This document shows positions 8,987 to 17,762 of a DNA stretch of 56,848 bases, in pieces; the stretch's first letter is position 1; each line of letters starts with the position of its first letter. The notes under the pieces are model-generated. The model searched no databases. It was given only the letters and a program-made list of their open reading frames with translations, and was not told the DNA's origin. The stretch lies in NCBI GenBank assembly GCA_015067665.1, contig SVLZ01000006.1, positions 1 to 56,848 of the forward strand, in the 5' to 3' direction. Made by a program: the position numbers and the translations under genes. This DNA is from Oscillospiraceae bacterium. Its GTDB lineage: Bacteria; Bacillota; Clostridia; Oscillospirales; Oscillospiraceae.

Positions 8987-10066
8987 TCAAATCGGCATGC
9001 CGCGGGTATATTTTTGATCCCAGTCGTCGTCAAACAAGCCTCGGATAATGCTGCCCTTTGCCATATCCTCTGCCAGCGTTGCAAGGGTTTCCCGCTGCTC
9101 CAAGCACTCCAGATAAAACTCCGGAAGCGCCTCCTCCCCCAGCTTTGCACCCATCAGCGCACCGGTAAGCGCCCCGACTGCCGCGCTCTGTCCGGAGTGG
9201 TTCACTGCCGTAATGATCGCGCTGTCGAAGTCCTCCGGATTCGAAAGGCAGGCAAATACAGCACCTGCAACACATTCCGGTGCCGTATGGCAGCGCAGCA
9301 CCTCCATACCTTCTCGCGGATCGATGCCCTCCTTTGCCATAGAAATGGCGCGGCGCACACCGTCGATCACTGTTTCCGTGCATGGATAAGTACCGCCAAA
9401 CTGCCGCAAAACCGCAGAAGTGGCAAAGGAAAACTGGTCAATGAACGGTGTCTCCTTATCTTGCAGAATACCTGCCGTCATATAAGCCACCAGCGCACCG
9501 CAAAGGAAAGTCTCTGCCGCGCCGTGGGTCAGTGCCACTGCTTCTGCGCCCAACGCGCCCACACCGCGGGGCGTCAGCCAGCGTTCATCAAAAAACATAC
9601 CGACTGCCACCGGCACCGTAAGCGCACTTGGCACAAGAGAATACTTTGTCCGCTGGGTCATCGTACCGAAAATATCCTGCCGCAAATTATCCAGCATACG
9701 GATGTCCTGACAGTTGCCCCGGCGCATATTGCTCACCCGGGAGATCCAGCATTGAGAAGGCTCCGGGTCCCTGTGAAACAGCTGGCTGCGAGTCCACTCC
9801 CGCAGTCCCAGACGGATAAAATCCAAGGAAAAATCTGTTCTGCTTCTGGTGATGCCAACCAGCAGACCGTTGCAGACGTAAGCCGCCATATGGGTATAGG
9901 AGGTGATTTCCGCAAAACCGTTGACAAGATCGTAGCCCAGCAGACCGTTGGGACCGTAATCCTCACAAATCTGCCGCCAAGTCCGATCGTTGATGGTATA
10001 GCCCATCGCATCGCCTACTGCAAGACCCAGAAGGCATCCTTTATAGGAAGAGGGGTTTCCGCCCAT
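8987..10066 (-). CDS. ADP-ribosylglycohydrolase-fold protein with altered metal-site motifs
   Basis: The N-terminal GCLLGLAVGDAMGYTIN and the C-terminal SAAVGALTGALMGAKLG place this 359-residue protein in the ADP-ribosylglycohydrolase (DraG/ARH) family, which removes ADP-ribose from proteins with two Mg2+ ions. Two metal-binding motifs look degraded. Where the family has S/T-D-D-T it reads ITSYTHMA (about residue 65), and where the family has GGDxDT it reads NHSGQSAA (about residue 310). I therefore infer a binding protein or an enzyme with altered chemistry. ATG 10066 follows GAGGTG. It stands alone, with its own promoter divergent from the deo operon. Confidence 0.75.
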   Translation of the reverse strand: MGGNPSSYKGCLLGLAVGDAMGYTINDRTWRQICEDYGPNGLLGYDLVNGFAEITSYTHMAAYVCNGLLVGITRSRTDFSLDFIRLGLREWTRSQLFHRDPEPSQCWISRVSNMRRGNCQDIRMLDNLRQDIFGTMTQRTKYSLVPSALTVPVAVGMFFDERWLTPRGVGALGAEAVALTHGAAETFLCGALVAYMTAGILQDKETPFIDQFSFATSAVLRQFGGTYPCTETVIDGVRRAISMAKEGIDPREGMEVLRCHTAPECVAGAVFACLSNPEDFDSAIITAVNHSGQSAAVGALTGALMGAKLGEEALPEFYLECLEQRETLATLAEDMAKGSIIRGLFDDDWDQKYTRGMPI

Positions 10067-10099
10067 AGTTTCACCTCTTTTTCTACACATTATGCTATC

Positions 10100-10127
10100 A
10101 TTATAGTAAGTTCCCCAAAAAAAGCAA
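10100..10127 (-). promoter_or_regulatory. Promoter of the ADP-ribosylglycohydrolase-like gene
   Basis: On the minus strand, TTGCTT (10122-10127) and TATAAT (10100-10105) are separated by 16 bases. It lies back to back with the deoC promoter. Confidence 0.65.
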
Positions 10128-10159
10128 GTAAAATCTGTGACTGTAAAGAAAGCCTACAG

Positions 10160-10188
10160 TTGCATATTTCCTAAATTTCTGTTATAAT
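10160..10188 (+). promoter_or_regulatory. Promoter of the deo operon
   Basis: -35 TTGCAT (10160-10165) and a consensus -10 TATAAT (10183-10188) with a 17-base spacer, 28 bases before the deoC ATG. No obvious operator palindrome overlaps it, and no deoR-type regulator gene is nearby. Confidence 0.8.
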
Positions 10189-10215
10189 GAACAAAAACTG
10201 AAAGGAGTTTTTATT

Positions 10216-10884
10216 ATGGAACTTTCCGAGATTCTCAAAAAATGTGATCATACCCTGCTGGGTCAAACCGCCACTTGGTCAGAAATTCAGGCAATTTGCG
10301 ACGACGGCATTAAATATAGCACCGCTTCTGTCTGTATTCCTGCCGCTTACGTAAAGCAGGCAAAGGACTATGTAGGTGACAAATTGGCAATTTGCACCGT
10401 TATCGGCTTTCCCAACGGTTATGCTACCACAAGCGCCAAGTGTTTTATGGCATCCGATGCTGTGGCAAACGGTGCAGACGAAGTAGATATGGTCATCAAT
10501 ATTGGCTGGGCGAAGGACGGCAAATGGGCAGAAATCACCGAAGAAATCGCCGCCATCAAAAAAGCCTGCAACGGCAAGCTCCTGAAGGTCATTATCGAAA
10601 CCTGCCTTTTGACCGACGAGGAGAAGATCGCCCTTTGCAAGTGTGTTTCCGACTCCGGCGCAGATTATATTAAGACCTCCACCGGCTTTTCCAAGGCAGG
10701 CGCCACCTTCCACGATGTGGAGCTGTTTGCAAAGCACGTCGCGCCCCACGTAAAGATCAAGGCCGCCGGCGGCATCTCCTCTATTGAGGATGCCGAGGAA
10801 TTTATCCGCTTAGGCGCAGACCGTCTTGGCACCTCCCGTATCGTAAAGATCGCGAAAGGCCTCGAAAACGACGGAACATATTAA
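10216..10884 (+). CDS. deoC: Deoxyribose-phosphate aldolase
   Basis: Splits 2-deoxyribose 5-phosphate into acetaldehyde and glyceraldehyde 3-phosphate, the last step of deoxyribonucleoside catabolism. The 222-residue TIM barrel has the Schiff-base lysine in YIKTSTGF (about residue 155), the second active-site lysine in KAAGGI, and [16 protein letters not shown] precedes the ATG. First gene of deoC-deoD-deoB-cdd. Confidence 0.97.
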   Translation: MELSEILKKCDHTLLGQTATWSEIQAICDDGIKYSTASVCIPAAYVKQAKDYVGDKLAICTVIGFPNGYATTSAKCFMASDAVANGADEVDMVINIGWAKDGKWAEITEEIAAIKKACNGKLLKVIIETCLLTDEEKIALCKCVSDSGADYIKTSTGFSKAGATFHDVELFAKHVAPHVKIKAAGGISSIEDAEEFIRLGADRLGTSRIVKIAKGLENDGTY

Positions 10885-10932
10885 ATGTACAATTAAAAAT
10901 TGACAATTGTACATTGTCAATTGTCAATTAAA
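10885..10932. repeat. CAATTGTC-type palindromic repeat between deoC and deoD
   Basis: An A/T-rich stretch of alternating AATTGACAATTGTACATTGTCAATTGTCAATT-like words that can fold on itself. Same family as at 2630 and 55286. It contains TTGACA words resembling -35 boxes but no convincing -10. Confidence 0.65.
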
Positions 10933-10955
10933 AATAATAACTGGAGGATATATTT

Positions 10956-11708
10956 ATGAGCAATTTCCCCTCTACTCCCCACATCAATGTACAAAATGAG
11001 ATCGGTTTTGGTAAGACCGTGCTGATGCCCGGCGATCCGCTGCGCAGTAAGTTTATTGCTGAGAATTTTTTAGAAAATCCCGTGCTGGTCAACAATGTCC
11101 GCGGTGTCCACGGCTACACCGGCTACTATAAGGGCGTTAAGGTCTCCGTGATGGCCTCCGGTATGGGTATGCCCGCCATCGGTATCTACTCCCACGAGCT
11201 TTTCAATTTCTTCGGTGTGGAAAACATTATCCGCGTTGGCTCTGCCGGCTCTATTCAGGAGCATATCAACCTCTACGACATCGTCATTGCCCAGGGCGCT
11301 TGCACCGACTCTAACTTTGCCCATCAGTTCCACTTCCCCGGCACTTTTGCTCCCATTGCGGACTATACGCTGCTGAGTGAGGCAGTCAAGGCTGCAGAGG
11401 CCAACGGCGCCACCTATCACGTGGGCAATGTCAACTCCTCCGACGTGTTCTATGGCGACCATGCAGAAGTGCCCGCAGGTCTCGACACCCTCTATAATCA
11501 AAAGAAGATGGGTGTTATGGCGCTGGAAATGGAGGCTGCCGCCCTCTATATGAACGCCGCCCGTTACGGCAAGCGGGGTCTTTGCATCTGCACCATTAGC
11601 GATCACATCTTAAAGGGTGTAGAGACCACCGCCGAAGAGCGTCAGACCGCTTTCACGCAAATGATGAAGGTCGCTTTGGACGTTGCCGTGGCAATGGACA
11701 ATAAGTAA
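10956..11708 (+). CDS. deoD: Purine-nucleoside phosphorylase, DeoD (hexameric) type
   Basis: Phosphorolyses purine (deoxy)nucleosides to the base and (deoxy)ribose 1-phosphate. The 250-residue protein carries family motifs LMPGDPLRSKFIAE, GMGMPAIGIYSHEL, RVGSAGSIQ and ALEMEAAALY, and the catalytic Asp in TISDHI. A GGAGG lies upstream of ATG 10956. It produces the substrate for DeoB, two steps above DeoC. Confidence 0.97.
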   Translation: MSNFPSTPHINVQNEIGFGKTVLMPGDPLRSKFIAENFLENPVLVNNVRGVHGYTGYYKGVKVSVMASGMGMPAIGIYSHELFNFFGVENIIRVGSAGSIQEHINLYDIVIAQGACTDSNFAHQFHFPGTFAPIADYTLLSEAVKAAEANGATYHVGNVNSSDVFYGDHAEVPAGLDTLYNQKKMGVMALEMEAAALYMNAARYGKRGLCICTISDHILKGVETTAEERQTAFTQMMKVALDVAVAMDNK

Positions 11709-11892
11709 ATCGATATAAATCCTCCCGGTAGGGAAGCTGTCACCAATCGGCACTTCGGAACCGATTGGTGACTGAAGAGGAATGCGGGCGAAAATCTACC
11801 AAATTATGCACACGATCGTACTTCTTCCCATAAATAACATTTCGCCATTCCTCATCCGCCCCTCCGGGGCACCTTCTCCCCGGGAGAAGGGA
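11709..11892. repeat. Intergenic repeat, ATTCCTCATCCGCCCCTCC family
   Basis: Ends in the same unit, ATTCCTCATCCGCCCCTCCGGGGCACCTTCTCC, seen at 18600 and 24268. The left part includes a separate stem (CACCAATCGG...CCGATTGGTG). The segment GAGGAATGCGGGCG is the inverted partner of the GCCCGCATTCCTC found in the other copies. It is non-coding and lies inside the deo operon between deoD and deoB. Confidence 0.7.
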
Positions 11893-11918
11893 TTTATCTA
11901 TCACTGAGGTGACTAACT

Positions 11919-13088
11919 ATGAAACGCGTTTTTTTAATTGTTCTGGATTCTTTCGGAATCGGTGCAATGCCCGATTCCCCCGCTTTCGGTGATATAGGCG
12001 TCAATACCCTTGCCGCCTGCGCCACCTCTGAAAAGCTGCACATTCCCAATATGATTACTGCAGGTCTCGGCAACATTGACGGTGTTTCCTGTCTGCCGAA
12101 AGCAGACGTCCCCACCGGCGCATACGCCCGACTGGCGGAAAAGTCTATGGGTAAAGACACTACTATCGGTCACTGGGAAATTGCAGGTCTTGTGTCCCCC
12201 GATCCCCTGCCCACCTATCCCGACGGCTTCCCCGAAGAAATCCTCGCGCCCTTCCGGGCGGCAACAGGCCGGGGCGTACTGGCAAATGCCCCTTGGAGCG
12301 GCACAGCCGTGCTGGACGCCTACGGTGAGGCGCATATAAAAACCGGCGATCTCATCGTCTACACCTCTGCAGATTCCGTATTTCAAATTGCCGCTCACGA
12401 GGATGTTGTTCCTCCCGAGCAGCTTTACGAGTACTGCCGCATCGCCCGGAAATTACTCACAGGAAAGCACGGCGTAGGCCGTGTCATCGCCCGGCCCTTT
12501 ATTGGCGAAAAAGCCGGCGCCTTTAAGCGCACCGCCAACCGCCACGACTTTTCTTTGGAGCCTCCCAAGGAAACGCTGCTGGACGCTGTCAAGGCCGCAG
12601 GTCTCGATAGCATTGCCGTTGGCAAAATCTTCGATATTTTTGCAGGTATCGGCACCACGGAGCACGTTTACAATCAAAGCAATGCCAACGGTATGGAACA
12701 CGCGCTCCGCTATGCAGACACAGATTTTACAGGTCTGTGCTTCGTGAACCTTGTGGACTTTGATATGGTCTACGGTCACCGCCGGGACATTGACGGCTAT
12801 GCGCTGGCGCTAAACGAGTTTGACACCTGGCTACCCAGCCTGCTGGAAAAGCTTGGCGACGACGACCTTGTAATGATCACCGCCGACCACGGCTGTGACC
12901 CGGCCTATACCGCCACCACCGACCACACCCGGGAGTATGTTCCCCTGCTGGTTTTAGGCAAGCAAGTAAAGAATGTAAACTTGGGTACACGCCATAGCTT
13001 TGCAGACATTGCCGCCACCGTGGCAGAAGTCCTAAACGTAAAGCTGGACACCCCCGGCGAAAGCTTTGCAAAGGAGATCTTAAAATGA
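11919..13088 (+). CDS. deoB: Phosphopentomutase
   Basis: Interconverts (deoxy)ribose 1-phosphate and 5-phosphate, linking DeoD to DeoC. The 389-residue alkaline-phosphatase-superfamily enzyme has the metal-binding N-terminus LDSFGIGAMPDS, the phosphate-acceptor region KDTTIGHWEIAG, and the C-terminal ligands in DHGCDPAY and DHTREYVPLL. ATG 11919 follows GAGGTG, just after the intergenic repeat. Confidence 0.97.
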   Translation: MKRVFLIVLDSFGIGAMPDSPAFGDIGVNTLAACATSEKLHIPNMITAGLGNIDGVSCLPKADVPTGAYARLAEKSMGKDTTIGHWEIAGLVSPDPLPTYPDGFPEEILAPFRAATGRGVLANAPWSGTAVLDAYGEAHIKTGDLIVYTSADSVFQIAAHEDVVPPEQLYEYCRIARKLLTGKHGVGRVIARPFIGEKAGAFKRTANRHDFSLEPPKETLLDAVKAAGLDSIAVGKIFDIFAGIGTTEHVYNQSNANGMEHALRYADTDFTGLCFVNLVDFDMVYGHRRDIDGYALALNEFDTWLPSLLEKLGDDDLVMITADHGCDPAYTATTDHTREYVPLLVLGKQVKNVNLGTRHSFADIAATVAEVLNVKLDTPGESFAKEILK

Positions 13089-13477
13089 CACCCCTAAAGC
13101 TGATTGAAAAAGCGGAAGAAGCGCGGCTGCACTCCTACTCCCCCTATTCCGGCTTCAAGGTAGGCGCAGCGCTGCTTTGCAGCGACGGTACGGTATATAC
13201 CGGCTGTAACATTGAAAATGCCTCCTTTACCCCCACCATCTGTGCCGAGCGCACCGCCTTTTTTAAGGCAGTCTACGACGGCAGACGGGACTTTACCGCC
13301 ATCGCCATTGTAGGCGGCAAGGACACGCCCGATTCCGCCTGCGCCCCCTGCGGTGTCTGCCGGCAGGTTATGGGCGAATTCTGCGGCCCGGACTTTATGG
13401 TCTATTTTCCCGATGGAAAGGGCGGCATCATCGCAGAACCCTTGTCTGCCATTCTCCCCCACAGTTTTAAATTATAA
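13085..13477 (+). CDS. cdd: Cytidine deaminase
   Basis: Zn-dependent deamination of (deoxy)cytidine to (deoxy)uridine. The 130-residue protein carries CAERTAFFKA (zinc Cys and catalytic Glu) and PCGVCRQV (two further zinc cysteines), with SPYSGFKVGAAL at the N-terminus. It overlaps the deoB stop by four bases (ATGA), so the two are translationally coupled. It completes the salvage operon. Confidence 0.97.
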   Translation: MTPLKLIEKAEEARLHSYSPYSGFKVGAALLCSDGTVYTGCNIENASFTPTICAERTAFFKAVYDGRRDFTAIAIVGGKDTPDSACAPCGVCRQVMGEFCGPDFMVYFPDGKGGIIAEPLSAILPHSFKL

Positions 13478-13536
13478 CGTAGGGGACGGGTTCCCCGTCC
13501 CTGACCGCCCTTTTATAAAAGAGTAGGAGAAAAGTA

Positions 13537-13989
13537 ATGATTAGGCAAAAAATCAAAGACTATTTGGAATTGCTGAACGGAAAGACGCTTAGCAATTTGA
13601 GCTTGGCTTGTGAAATGATGATGTTTACATTTGATAATATCGCTATTCATTCACAATGTTTTACGAGAATTCTGTATAGGGATCAGATTTTGCTCACAAC
13701 TTTGGATTATCAAAATTGGGATGAGACAGATGACAAAAACAATGATGAATGGTACAATCTGTCTCTACACAAGAATTTAATCATTAACAATAGGGTTAGC
13801 AAAGCACAGCTTATGGATACGAATGATCTGTTTATTTGGCTGGAAAACAACATACAGATACAAATGTTAATTTCCAATAGTTCTCCTCATTACGTAGAAG
13901 ATTCTGAACAATGGAGAATTTTCCAAAATGACAGCGAAGACTTTCCCCACACCGTAATCTACTCTAATTCCATTCAAGATGAACCATAA
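13537..13989 (+). CDS. Orphan AT-rich protein, function unknown
   Basis: A 150-residue acidic soluble protein of no family I recognise. It has no signal peptide or membrane segment. The N-terminal half (KDYLELLNGKTLSNLSLACE) looks helical and the middle is rich in Asn, Asp and hydrophobic beta-type segments. Base composition is visibly far lower in G+C than its neighbours, and rare codons such as AGG, ATA and TTA are common, which suggests recent acquisition. Size, acidity and composition recall immunity proteins of polymorphic toxins, but no toxin gene adjoins it. AGGAG lies upstream of ATG 13537. It may be read through from cdd. Confidence 0.7.
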   Translation: MIRQKIKDYLELLNGKTLSNLSLACEMMMFTFDNIAIHSQCFTRILYRDQILLTTLDYQNWDETDDKNNDEWYNLSLHKNLIINNRVSKAQLMDTNDLFIWLENNIQIQMLISNSSPHYVEDSEQWRIFQNDSEDFPHTVIYSNSIQDEP

Positions 13990-13992
13990 AAA

Positions 13993-14082
13993 CAAAACTG
14001 CGAAGATTCTTCGACTGCGGGCTATCGCCCTCCGCTCAGAATGACATCGTAATTCTGCATTGCGCATTTTGCATTCTGCATT
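13993..14082. repeat. Intergenic repeat-like remnant
   Basis: It contains CTGCGAAGATTCTTCGACTG (partly self-complementary), GCGGGCTATCGCCC and the words CAGAATGACA and TTCTGCATT. These resemble short interspersed repeats of Clostridia. Only one copy is in this window. Confidence 0.4.
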
Positions 14083-14111
14083 AAAAAAGCCACCCGACTG
14101 GGTGGCTTTTT
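14083..14111. terminator. Bidirectional terminator after ilvE
   Basis: GCCACCC (14089-14095) pairs with GGGTGGC (14100-14106), flanked by A6 on the left and T5 on the right. It can therefore stop transcription of the minus-strand ilvE operon and of the plus-strand cdd/orphan unit. Confidence 0.85.
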
Positions 14112-14112
14112 C

Positions 14113-15189
14113 TTATTCACATACTTTATAACTCCAGCCGTAGCTGTCCGGAAGCTTGCCCCACTGGATGCCGGTGAGGTTGTCGTACAGCTTCTGCGCC
14201 ACCTCGCCGATCTTGCCGTCGCAAAGGGTGTAGGCTGTGCCATTGTAGAACAGCTGACCGATGGGCGACACAACAGCAGCAGTGCCTGTGCCCCAAGCTT
14301 CCTCAAGTGTGCCGTCTGCCGCAGCGGCAAACAGTTCATCTACGGAAATGGGACGCTCCTCTACGTCATAACCCCAATCCCGGAGCAGCTCGATGCAGGA
14401 TTTGCGGGTGATGCCGGGGAGAATCGAGCCGGAGAGCGCAGGGGTCACGATGGTGCCGTTAATTTTGAACATAACGTTCATCGCGCCAACCTCTTCGATA
14501 TACTTTCGCTCCACGCCATCCAGCCACAGAACCTGGGTATAACCCTGCTCCTCTGCCCGCTGACCGGCACGGAGAGAAGCTGCATAGTTGCCACCGCACT
14601 TGGCATAACCGGTGCCGCCGCGGACTGCGCGAACGTCCTGTGCTTCGATTGCGATCTTCACAGGATTGATACCCTCGGCATAGTAAGCACCAACGGGACA
14701 GCAGATGACCACAAAGGTGGCCTCCTTTACCGCGTGGACACCCAGATGGGGGTCATTGCCAAAGAGGAAGGGACGGATATACAGAGAAGTGCAGTCACTG
14801 TGGGGCACCCAGTCCTTTTCCAGTTCTACCAAGGTATTGAGAATATGCAATGCGCCCTCTTCATCCAACTGAGGCAGGCACAGCCGCTCGGCACTGGTGT
14901 TAAGACGCTTAATATTCTCCATAGGACGGAACATACGGATAGAGCCATCCGCAGCCCGATAGGCCTTCATACCCTCGAAGATCTCCGCACCATAATGCAG
15001 CACGGTAGATGCGGGATGCAGAGGGATCGGTCCAAAGGGCACGATGCGGCCGTTGTACCAGCCCTTTCCTTGGGCATAGTCCATCATAAACATATGGTCT
15101 GTAAAGATCTTGCCGAAGCCCAGCTTGCTCTCGTCCTGCGGTTTTGCCTTGGGCGTGGCAGTCTTTTCGATCTTAATATCGTAAATCAT
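14113..15189 (-). CDS. ilvE: Branched-chain amino acid aminotransferase
   Basis: PLP enzyme that interconverts Leu, Ile and Val with their 2-oxo acids using glutamate. The 358-residue fold-type IV protein has HYGAEIFEGMKAYR, the PLP lysine in AKCGGNYAAS, and SILPGITRKS. The start is ATG 15189 after GAAGGAT. It is the last gene of the minus-strand island, directly behind the VOR subunits whose 2-oxo acids it would use or supply. That pairing is the best clue that VOR handles branched-chain oxo acids. A strong terminator follows the stop. Confidence 0.95.
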   Translation of the reverse strand: MIYDIKIEKTATPKAKPQDESKLGFGKIFTDHMFMMDYAQGKGWYNGRIVPFGPIPLHPASTVLHYGAEIFEGMKAYRAADGSIRMFRPMENIKRLNTSAERLCLPQLDEEGALHILNTLVELEKDWVPHSDCTSLYIRPFLFGNDPHLGVHAVKEATFVVICCPVGAYYAEGINPVKIAIEAQDVRAVRGGTGYAKCGGNYAASLRAGQRAEEQGYTQVLWLDGVERKYIEEVGAMNVMFKINGTIVTPALSGSILPGITRKSCIELLRDWGYDVEERPISVDELFAAAADGTLEEAWGTGTAAVVSPIGQLFYNGTAYTLCDGKIGEVAQKLYDNLTGIQWGKLPDSYGWSYKVCE

Positions 15190-15205
15190 CTTGCATCCTT
15201 CTTTC

Positions 15206-15742
15206 TTACAGTACATCCATACCGGCTTTCAGCATTTTGCGGTTAACGTCCAGCATATCTGCCTTACGGGCAGGAATCACCTTCTGCAGACCTGCGTCCA
15301 AGCCTTCTTCAGTGACACAGCCGGTTTTCTTTACCAGCGCGCCCAACAGCACCATATTGGCAAGATTCGGCGCACCCATTTCTCTTGCCATAGCGGATGC
15401 CGGTATGTAGTAGGCTTCCACATCGGTGCGCTCTACCTTACGGGTAACCAGCGAGCTGTCCACAAAAATCTTGCCACCGGGCACAACATCCCCTTCGAAC
15501 TTATCCAAAGAGGGACCGTTCATAACCATCAAAATATCCGGGTGGTTTACGATGGGAGAGCCGATCTCCCGGTCGCTGAGGATGACGTTGCAGTTTGCCG
15601 TACCGCCGCGCATTTCCGGACCGTAGGACGGAAGCCAGCTTAAGTAGCGGTTTTCCACCATACCGGCATAGGCCAATACCTTACCGGAAAACAGCAGACC
15701 CTGACCGCCAAAACCGGCGATCACAATTTGATTTTCCCGCAT
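15206..15742 (-). CDS. 2-oxoacid:ferredoxin oxidoreductase, gamma subunit
   Basis: The 178-residue protein is the gamma (pyruvate/ketoisovalerate oxidoreductase domain) subunit: IVIAGFGGQGLLFSGKVLA at the N-terminus, then SYGPEMRGGTANCNVI. Together with the three upstream genes it forms a four-gene VOR/KOR-type enzyme that interconverts 2-oxo acid + CoA with acyl-CoA + CO2 + reduced ferredoxin. Its ribosome binding site lies within the end of the beta-subunit gene (three-base gap), implying coupled translation. Confidence 0.93.
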   Translation of the reverse strand: MRENQIVIAGFGGQGLLFSGKVLAYAGMVENRYLSWLPSYGPEMRGGTANCNVILSDREIGSPIVNHPDILMVMNGPSLDKFEGDVVPGGKIFVDSSLVTRKVERTDVEAYYIPASAMAREMGAPNLANMVLLGALVKKTGCVTEEGLDAGLQKVIPARKADMLDVNRKMLKAGMDVL

Positions 15743-15745
15743 TGC

Positions 15746-16483
15746 TTACGCCTCCTTATCCTTGTATACGCCCAAGGGGTACTGAGGGATCATCTTCTCA
15801 TCGATCCACTCCAGCGCCTTCTGGGGTGTCATGCCCCAGTTGGTGGGGCAGGAGGAAAGCACCTCTACGAGAGAGAAGCCCTTACCGTCCAGCTGATTCT
15901 GGAATGCCTTTTTAATAGCCTTCTTAGCATTTCTGACATTCTTAACATTATTGACCGTAACGCGCTCCAAATAAGCAGGACCGTCCAAGGTAGAGAGCAT
16001 TTCGCAGACCCGGATGGGATAGCCTTGGGTCTCCGCAGATCTTCCGTAGGGAGAGGTCTGGGTCACCTGACCAATCAGTGAGGTAGGTGCCATCTGTCCG
16101 CCGGTCATACCGTAGATCGCATTATTGATGAAGATAACCGTGATATTTTCGCCTCTTGCGGCAGCGTGAACCGTCTCACACATACCGATGGAGGCAAGGT
16201 CGCCGTCACCCTGATAGGTAAAGACCACATTTTCAGGCAATGACCGCTTAATGCCGGTGGCAACAGCGGGAGCTCTGCCGTGAGCGGCTTCTACCATATC
16301 GCAGGCGAAATAATTATAAGCAAGAACGGAGCAGCCAACGGGCGCAACACCAACGGTCTTGCCCTCGATGCCCAGTTCGTCCATAACCTCGGCAACCAGA
16401 CGGTGGATAATGCCGTGGGTACAACCGGGGCAGTAGTGAAGCACTGTATCGGTCAGCGCTTTGGGTTTATCAAATACAACCAT
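15746..16483 (-). CDS. 2-oxoacid:ferredoxin oxidoreductase, beta (TPP-binding) subunit
   Basis: Binds thiamine diphosphate. The 245-residue protein has [22 protein letters not shown], the TPP/Mg motif GDGDLASIG followed by [16 protein letters not shown]. The CPGC and related cysteines are placed as in VOR/KOR-type beta subunits. ATG 16483 follows GGAGG. Gene order delta-alpha-beta-gamma is the VOR/KOR arrangement rather than the single-chain pyruvate enzyme. Confidence 0.94.
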   Translation of the reverse strand: MVVFDKPKALTDTVLHYCPGCTHGIIHRLVAEVMDELGIEGKTVGVAPVGCSVLAYNYFACDMVEAAHGRAPAVATGIKRSLPENVVFTYQGDGDLASIGMCETVHAAARGENITVIFINNAIYGMTGGQMAPTSLIGQVTQTSPYGRSAETQGYPIRVCEMLSTLDGPAYLERVTVNNVKNVRNAKKAIKKAFQNQLDGKGFSLVEVLSSCPTNWGMTPQKALEWIDEKMIPQYPLGVYKDKEA

Positions 16484-16496
16484 CTTTTGTGCCTCC

Positions 16497-17546
16497 TTAC
16501 TTTGTCATATCTTCGATCTTTGCCAGCACTTCCTCCGGGGCGGGGATCATACCGCCCACACGGTTGCAGGCGAAAACCGGCTTTTTACATTCGGTAGCGA
16601 GAAGCACATCCTCCCGCATCTGTCCCATGCTCAGCTCCACAGTCAGGAAGGATTTCACCTTCTCTGCCGCTGCTGCAAGAGGAGAAACGGGGAAGGGCCA
16701 CAGGGTGATGGGACGGATCATTCCTACCCGAATACCCTTTGCCCGGGCTTCGTTGATGGCATTTTTCGCAACACGGGCGGTAATACCGCAGGAAACCACA
16801 CAGTACTCCGCGTCCTCCATCCTATATTCTTCCCACAGACATTCGTTCTTCTCAATTTCTGCATACCGTTCGAAGCGCTGGAAGTTCAGCTGCTCCAGCT
16901 CAGCAGGCGATAAGTAGAGGGAGTTTGCAATGTTGTGCTTCCGCTGGCACTTGGTGCCCACAGTGGCCCATTCGGGCGCTTCCTTGATTGCCTGGGGTTC
17001 GGGCAGAGCCACCGGCTCCATCATCTGTCCCATGGTGCCGTCCGCCAGCAGCATAACGGGCATACGGTACTTTTCCGCTAAGTCAAAGCCCTTATAAGTA
17101 AGATCTGCCATTTCCTGCACAGAAGCAGGTGCCAGCACGATTACATGGAAGTCACCGTGTCCGGGTCCCCGGGTAGCGAGGAAATAGTCGGATTGCGACG
17201 GCTGAATACCGCCAAGTCCGGGACCGCCACGCTGGACGTTAACGATCAGCGCAGGCAGGTCAGCACCCGCAAGATAAGAAATACCCTCGCACTTCAGCGC
17301 AATTCCGGGGCTGGAGGAGGAAGTCATACAGCGCTTGCCGGTGGCGGCAACACCATAGACCATATTGATGGCAGCGATCTCACTTTCTGCCTGCAGGAAA
17401 ACACCGTCGATTTTGGGCATCCGCTTTGCCATATAGGCGGCAACCTCCGTCTGCGGAGTGATGGGATAGCCAAAGTAATGGCGGCAGCCGGCCAAAATGG
17501 CAGCTTCGGCAATGGCTTCATTGCCTTTCATCAGTACCTTTTCCAT
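16497..17546 (-). CDS. vorB: 2-oxoacid:ferredoxin oxidoreductase, alpha subunit (VorB type)
   Basis: The 349-residue alpha subunit begins [15 protein letters not shown] and has [46 protein letters not shown] and [16 protein letters not shown]. These closely match subunits annotated as 3-methyl-2-oxobutanoate (2-ketoisovalerate) dehydrogenase VorB. Substrate identity cannot be proven from sequence. The adjoining ilvE and acyl-CoA synthetases favour branched-chain (or aryl) 2-oxo acids over pyruvate. ATG 17546 follows GAGGAG. Confidence 0.93.
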   Translation of the reverse strand: MEKVLMKGNEAIAEAAILAGCRHYFGYPITPQTEVAAYMAKRMPKIDGVFLQAESEIAAINMVYGVAATGKRCMTSSSSPGIALKCEGISYLAGADLPALIVNVQRGGPGLGGIQPSQSDYFLATRGPGHGDFHVIVLAPASVQEMADLTYKGFDLAEKYRMPVMLLADGTMGQMMEPVALPEPQAIKEAPEWATVGTKCQRKHNIANSLYLSPAELEQLNFQRFERYAEIEKNECLWEEYRMEDAEYCVVSCGITARVAKNAINEARAKGIRVGMIRPITLWPFPVSPLAAAAEKVKSFLTVELSMGQMREDVLLATECKKPVFACNRVGGMIPAPEEVLAKIEDMTK

Positions 17547-17555
17547 AGCTTCTCC

Positions 17556-17762
17556 TCACTTTTCTACTTTAATCACACAGTCGGGACACATAGTGGCGCA
17601 AAATGCGCAACCTACGCAATCCTCCGGCTTTGTCAGCTCCACAGGGGCGTGTCCCTTTTGATTGAGCCTTGTCCGGGAGAGGGTAAGTATCCCCTTAGGG
17701 CAGGCATTTACACAAAGACCGCAGCCCTTGCAAAGCTCTTCCTTAAATGTCAGTTTTGCCAT
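17556..17762 (-). CDS. 2-oxoacid:ferredoxin oxidoreductase, delta subunit (2x4Fe-4S ferredoxin)
   Basis: A 68-residue ferredoxin-like subunit with two cluster motifs, CKGCGLCVNACPKG (residues 11-24) and CVGCAFCATMCPDC (about 49-62). It relays electrons between the TPP site and free ferredoxin. It begins inside the end of the upstream ATPase gene, overlapping by 13 bases, with GGAGG upstream. Confidence 0.95.
   Translation of the reverse strand: MAKLTFKEELCKGCGLCVNACPKGILTLSRTRLNQKGHAPVELTKPEDCVGCAFCATMCPDCVIKVEK

Noticed and set aside
16280..16913. Plus-strand frames opposite the VOR genes
   Set aside because: Overlap conserved enzyme genes on the minus strand and show no motifs or start signals.
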